Assembly (NCBI GenBank): GCA_025531455.1
Contig: JAMYHL010000098.1
Span: 1 to 64,000 of the forward strand
DNA length: 64,000 bases
DNA from: Apiotrichum sp. Y4204
Lineage: Eukaryota; Basidiomycota; Tremellomycetes; Trichosporonales; Trichosporonaceae
Direction of reading: 5' to 3'
Positions 59,820-64,000 of this stretch are shown here, piece by piece; within the stretch, counting starts at the first letter, position 1, and each line of letters opens with the position of its first letter. The notes under the pieces were generated by a model, which was given only the letters and a program-made list of their open reading frames with translations, had not been told where the DNA came from and did not search any database. The translations under genes and the position numbers were made by a program.

Positions 59820-60627
59820 ATGGCCAAGGTTCCCATCGAGCTTTCTCCTCTCGGCAGGAACGCGCCAGCGGCCGCGAGTACCGCCACCCTTCCCCCGCCG
59901 TACTCTAACGACCTCCCGGGAGCGAGCGCCGAAAGCAGCAGCGGCAGTGGCGCGGGTCCCACGCGTCGCGTTCCCCCTCCCCCGCCCCCGCCGCGCAACA
60001 TCGACACGGCCCCCGGCGGCCTCGGCTCAGCTTACCGCCAAGCGGAGCAGCGTGCGCGCGTGGCCGTGCACAACCGCGAGGGCGGAATGGACGCTGCGAG
60101 TATCTACGGCCTCGTCGTGGCTGGGTGGTGAGTCTGCCGCGATGCTGGACATTGGGACGATGAGCACCCTCTGTTGCTTGCGCTAACTCGCCAGGTTCGG
60201 TCTCCAGGCTTTTCCCGCGCTGCTCTTCCCGCGCTTCGTGCTCTTCATGGGCCAGTCAACCCCCGGACCTAATGCGGTCTCCGCAACTCCGGAAAGGCCA
60301 TATGACGCGCTGACCGCCCTCGAGAGCTGGCTGTTGCAGGCGGTTGGGTTTGGACTGATCGCGCTCGCCGCGCTCGTGCTCTTCACCATCGTGCCGTCCC
60401 ACACTCCCCGTGTCCCGGGGCGCACCGCGAGCATCACCGTTATGGCGATCCTGTGCTGCACGTGTGCGGTTGTCGGTTGGAATGCGCCCCTCGGTGCTCT
60501 AGCGACGATCCTTGGGCTCGGGAATGCCGTCGTCGGTGCGTGGGGTTGGTGGACGCTCTTCTTTGGAGAAGATCCCCATCACTTCAAGAAGTATCTCAAG
60601 GAGGACTCGCGCTTCAAGCGTCTCTAG
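59820..60627 (+). CDS. Small multi-pass membrane protein of unknown function
   Basis: Not recognised. Two exons, 59820-60127 and 60195-60627, 246 residues; the intron has a CTAAC branch and splits a Trp codon. The N-terminal 70 residues are Pro/Ser-rich and cytosolic in appearance (RRVPPPPPPPRNIDTAP). Then AASIYGLVVAGWFGLQAFPALL, FGLIALAALVLFTIV, ITVMAILCCTCAVVGW and ATILGLGNAVVGAWGWWTLF suggest four transmembrane helices. The C-terminus is FGEDPHHFKKYLKEDSRFKR, a conserved-looking charged end seen in small fungal four-pass proteins. No enzymatic motif is visible. Confidence 0.75.
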
Positions 60628-60940
60628 CGGAGTGATCTGCCACCGGGTCGAGTTGAGATGGGAGGATGAGGCTAAGCACATGGGACGCCAATAGGATGAA
60701 CGCGTTAGTATCATGGGACGACGACACGTCAGTGCGGATGAGAGAATCAAGATGCCCGCTCACTGTTTCTACTCATGCTGCATAATAACCACGGCTACAA
60801 TGATAAAAAGTGATGATGATGCAATGCGCAATGCACAACCACAGAAGCTAACCTTACCAACATGTGTTCCCTCAACTCGTACACAGATCGCCTTCCAAAC
60901 TATCCATTACTTTCACTCTCTCTTCCGCTCACTCTTCCGC
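60628..60940. other. Convergent spacer
   Basis: 313 bases between two stop codons, AT-rich in the middle (60770-60840); presumed 3' UTRs. Confidence 0.55.
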
Positions 60941-63820
60941 TCACGTCGAGAAGGCGCCGTTGTTCGCAGCCTGGTCTTCAGCGAGCATTCGATCGCGGTC
61001 GTGGTCGGCCCGCTCGCGCGCAGCACGTTCTGCAGCCTCCACTGCCGCGATGTTGCCCTCGGGCGTGTCCTCGAATGCCACGTTCGCATTGTCACTGGTT
61101 GGCGGTGCGTTTGGGTCTGGCGGCGGAGGACGGCGATGGGCTTGTCTTCGGCGACGCCGCGGAAGCGTCTGCTGGATGGGCATGGGGCGGATCTCAAGGT
61201 CGAGAGCCACGTTGGTCGCGGCCTGGAACGCCTCGATCCATTGCACGCACTGGCGCGCGGTCTCCGTCTGGAGCATGAACTGCTGGCCTTCGGCGCGGAT
61301 GCGAACGCAATGCTGCCGCTTCTTGTAGTCGGCAGCGAGGCCACTCTCCGCACCTTGAAGTGTGTACTTATGTACCAGCATGTTGTGCGCAAACGGCATG
61401 TGGCTGGCCAGCGGCGCTGACGCGGTCGAGGATGCCACCGCCGCAGGCTGCATAGATGCCCGCCGCGCCGCCTTTGAGTTGAAAAGGTCCGCATTCTTGC
61501 CGTCCCGGTTGTCAGAGGGAGTGTTGGCGCCATCGCGCGACGTCGGTGTCGCAGAGCCAATAGTGCCCCGCCGCCCGGCAATGGCGCTTATGGTCGTGTT
61601 GCGCAGCGCGCCCTCCAGGGAAATGGTGTTGCGCCGCGCCTGCTTCTCTGCACGCGTGGCAGTCGGCTTGGGTGGAGCGGGTACCGGGGTGTTATGTAGC
61701 CATCTGCGGTCTGGTGCAGGGTGAACGTGAAGGTGGCTGCGAATCTCATTTTCGTCGCACGCCAGGTAGGGCTCTCCAGCTCGGAGAGGGACTTTGGTCG
61801 GGTCAAATCTGTAGACAAACAGCGCCGTGCCGTGCAAGACAAAGTAGTACTTCTTCCACGCGCGTTCCCTCGCCTGCATGCCGGGTTGAGTGAACTCCAT
61901 CTTCCTCGACAGGGTGCCCTCGATGTGCACACCGCACCAGTATGGCGGCAGTCGCTCGCGGCCCTCCTCCTCGCGGGGCTTCGGACACGGGCCGGGAAAC
62001 AAGGTTGACGAGAGGACTTCATACCTGGGCGGAGGCGGGTCGGCATCGCCATGCGACAGACGTCTCTTGAGGGGTGGCTTCTCAGGGCGGGGTGAAGCCA
62101 TCTCGGGAGATCCCAGCTCGACCGCCGGAGAACGGGTTTCAGTGACAGTCTCCAGGAATGGTCGCGTGCTCGACGTTGCCACTGGCGACGACAAATTTAT
62201 CATAGATTTCGAGGCGTGGCTGAACAACGGAGGCTTCGAGACAGGCGACGGCGTCAAGGGCGTCGCGATAACTGTGTTTGTCGCAGACGTCCCTTGCTCC
62301 GACTGGCCATCGGAGTCGTTATCCCAGTCATCTTCGGCCGCCGTGCTCTCGTTGGGTGTGGCCGCACCGGAGGGCGTAGGAGACACCTTGAGCCGACGCA
62401 TAGCGTCGTGGAGGTCGAGGCCCAGTGCACTGCCACTACGCGCCCGTGATGACTGAGCCCGGGGAACTGGAAAGTCAGTGATTAGCAATTGCGATCGGGC
62501 ATCACGATGGGTTGGCTCACATTCCTGCTCGTCCTCAAAATCGCGTACCACTTCCTTGCCCTTGGCGTTCGGCGGCTCAGGCGGTCGCACGATGATAGAA
62601 GGTCCTTCCTCGGATTCCGAGTCGTCGTCGTCATCCCCGACATCGCCTCCATCATCGGCAGGCTCGATGGGCCGGTGGCTGGCAATGCGTGCCATCACAG
62701 GCTGTGATGTCAGTGCTGGATTGATATAGGGACTCACCATCGCCCTTGTCACCGTCTGCATTTCGTCGTCCGTAAGCTCCTCCGTTGCGTCGGCGGGAGG
62801 TGCAGGCACAACGGGAGGAAGCGAAAATGGGAATCCTGTTCCTCCAGGCGTCCGTATCGCCGGTGACCTCGGGCCGCCGAGACGCGCAAGATCTCCCCAA
62901 GACGCGTGGGCCGTGCTCGGCGAAGTTGTCGGGAGACGAGCAATCGGGAGTGGCATGGGAGGCGACAATATCACAGGAGCGAGCTTGCGTGGCGAGCCGG
63001 CCATTCCGTCCATAGACCTCATGGACCGGTTTGACATTACTGAGGGACGGCGCTCGTTGATGGGAGATGCTGCGGCATCGTAGGACTGGGACCTGTCAAG
63101 AGCAGATGAGAAGATTGGTGGGGCAACATCCTCGCTCATTCGTTGCGGGGGAGTCATGAACGCAGTAGAGGTTGGGGAAGTGGTTTCTGGGGTTTCGACG
63201 ATGGTCCGGGTGTGAGAACTGAGCACAGGCGATGCCATGTTCAGTGGCGTGGGCAGGATAACAGAGCGGCGGGCAGCAACTGTTGGTGCAGCCGCGACGG
63301 GTTCTGGCGGCTCGGGGATCATGATGGTCACCTCTGCACGCTGTGGAGGGTGAACAGAGTCATTTGACGTGGTGAGGTTGACATTTGTGGGGTTGTTGGG
63401 GTTGTCACCATCGCTATGCCCGTCGACACTCTCCTCCTTGTTCGTGTCGGCTCTTGTTTCGCCCACCTGGCGGTTGAGAGACGGTACATCTGGGACAATC
63501 TTGACTGTTGCAGTGCGAGTGGTCGCCTGCTGCTCGATGGGAAGAAGGCTCCTGCGAGGTTGCAGCCCTGCTGCCCGTCGGAGATCCTGCGTGCTGCGCG
63601 AGAACAGTCCAGAGCGCCGGTGGTCGAGAAGAGAGCGCAGTTTGGAGGGCGCCCGGAGCGGCTCGACATCGACTCCGGGCGGCATCTGAAGGTTTGCGGC
63701 CTCCGACTGGCGACGTTTACGAATGAAGGAAAACGCTGGCATGGGTGTGGACGAGTGATGCGTTACTACCTTAACTGTCCGACGAGGTAAGGAGTGGGAA
63801 GTGGGCGAGCCGTCGGTCAC
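60941..63820 (-). CDS. Large PH-domain protein with split PH domain
   Basis: Predicted membrane-associated signalling or scaffold protein; not assigned to a named family. Modelled as one exon of 959 residues. A downstream in-frame ATG at 63742 (MPAFSFIRKRRQSE) is an equally possible start. Residues 1-620 are Ser/Pro/Thr-rich and disordered, with acidic runs (DDGGDVGDDDDDSESEEG). The PH fold starts at about 625 with PPYWCGVHIEGTLSRKMEF and AWKKYYFVLHGTALFVYRFD. It is interrupted by about 100 Arg/Ser/Thr-rich residues and ends with KKRQHCVRIRAEGQQFMLQT and ARQCVQWIEAFQAATNVALD, the typical C-terminal PH helix with its Trp. A basic Pro/Arg-rich stretch and a coiled-coil-like EAAERAARERADHDRDR tail follow. 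A 36-nt in-frame segment (62737-62702) has full intron signals. Confidence 0.82.
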   Translation of the reverse strand: MTDGSPTSHSLPRRTVKVVTHHSSTPMPAFSFIRKRRQSEAANLQMPPGVDVEPLRAPSKLRSLLDHRRSGLFSRSTQDLRRAAGLQPRRSLLPIEQQATTRTATVKIVPDVPSLNRQVGETRADTNKEESVDGHSDGDNPNNPTNVNLTTSNDSVHPPQRAEVTIMIPEPPEPVAAAPTVAARRSVILPTPLNMASPVLSSHTRTIVETPETTSPTSTAFMTPPQRMSEDVAPPIFSSALDRSQSYDAAASPINERRPSVMSNRSMRSMDGMAGSPRKLAPVILSPPMPLPIARLPTTSPSTAHASWGDLARLGGPRSPAIRTPGGTGFPFSLPPVVPAPPADATEELTDDEMQTVTRAMVSPYINPALTSQPVMARIASHRPIEPADDGGDVGDDDDDSESEEGPSIIVRPPEPPNAKGKEVVRDFEDEQECEPTHRDARSQLLITDFPVPRAQSSRARSGSALGLDLHDAMRRLKVSPTPSGAATPNESTAAEDDWDNDSDGQSEQGTSATNTVIATPLTPSPVSKPPLFSHASKSMINLSSPVATSSTRPFLETVTETRSPAVELGSPEMASPRPEKPPLKRRLSHGDADPPPPRYEVLSSTLFPGPCPKPREEEGRERLPPYWCGVHIEGTLSRKMEFTQPGMQARERAWKKYYFVLHGTALFVYRFDPTKVPLRAGEPYLACDENEIRSHLHVHPAPDRRWLHNTPVPAPPKPTATRAEKQARRNTISLEGALRNTTISAIAGRRGTIGSATPTSRDGANTPSDNRDGKNADLFNSKAARRASMQPAAVASSTASAPLASHMPFAHNMLVHKYTLQGAESGLAADYKKRQHCVRIRAEGQQFMLQTETARQCVQWIEAFQAATNVALDLEIRPMPIQQTLPRRRRRQAHRRPPPPDPNAPPTSDNANVAFEDTPEGNIAAVEAAERAARERADHDRDRMLAEDQAANNGAFST

Positions 63821-64000
63821 CAGCGTGTTGTCACGAGTAGGGTCGATGCAAGACTGGGGATAAAACCATGCGTTTTAGGGTGAAAGAGTGGGTCGTGGGA
63901 TGAGAGCGGCGCGGACCGTACGGAGCGTGTTGGTGTGCTTGGATGTATGTAGTGTTCTTGTGGTCAGTGTGGAGGAAACGTATTCCCCAGCCGAGTCACG
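63821..64000. other. Upstream flank of the PH-domain gene
   Basis: 180 bases to the window edge; presumed promoter or leader, no coding sequence seen. Confidence 0.4.

Overview
The window is nuclear DNA from an intron-rich, GC-rich fungus. The best fit is a basidiomycete yeast of the Tremellomycetes, probably Trichosporonales. This is inferred from the introns (mostly 32-60 nt, GTRNGT donors, CTNAC branch points, YAG acceptors), a CAP10/GT90 glycosyltransferase, a Tudor-SN gene and long Ser/Pro-rich regulatory proteins. There are no bacterial operons, plasmid features, CRISPR arrays or intact mobile elements. All exon models here were built by hand from splice signals and reading frame, without transcripts.

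Left part (1-26 kb): the 5' end of transketolase (minus, runs off the window); an unrecognised multi-pass membrane protein (minus); an intron-containing tRNA-Thr(AGT) (plus); an ISD11-like iron-sulfur biogenesis factor and the ESA1 histone acetyltransferase (both minus); the Rgp1-type Golgi exchange-factor subunit (plus, divergent from ESA1); protein-L-isoaspartate methyltransferase and ribosomal protein RPL10 (both minus); phosphopantetheine adenylyltransferase CAB4 (plus); and the mitochondrial transcription factor B, MTF1 (minus, tail to tail with CAB4). A 5-kb stretch without a recognisable gene follows.

Middle (26-46 kb): an 1156-residue protein with no recognised family but two histone-fold-like segments near its N-terminus (plus); the DUG3-type glutamine amidotransferase of glutathione breakdown (minus); the Tudor-SN nuclease, 12 exons (plus, divergent from DUG3); a 2-oxoglutarate/Fe(II) dioxygenase (plus); a CAP10-family glycosyltransferase (minus); a 3.5-kb gap; and the mitochondrial single-stranded DNA-binding protein RIM1 (minus).

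Right part (46-64 kb): a 1000-residue RRM protein with Pro-rich decapeptide repeats (plus); an unrecognised Pro-rich, probably nuclear protein (minus); the stretch-activated calcium channel subunit MID1 (plus); a GNAT acetyltransferase (minus); a small multi-pass membrane protein (plus); and a large PH-domain protein (minus).

The genes are mostly unrelated housekeeping functions. Three of them (ISD11-like, MTF1, RIM1) serve mitochondria. Neighbours are mainly in divergent pairs sharing a promoter or convergent pairs with short 3' spacers. I found no coherent novel multi-gene system. The points most worth following up are the histone-fold-like 1156-residue protein, paired CACGTG elements in three bidirectional promoters, and several unusual splicing arrangements: a GC-AG intron, micro-exons, NAGNAG acceptors and an in-frame 36-nt candidate intron.
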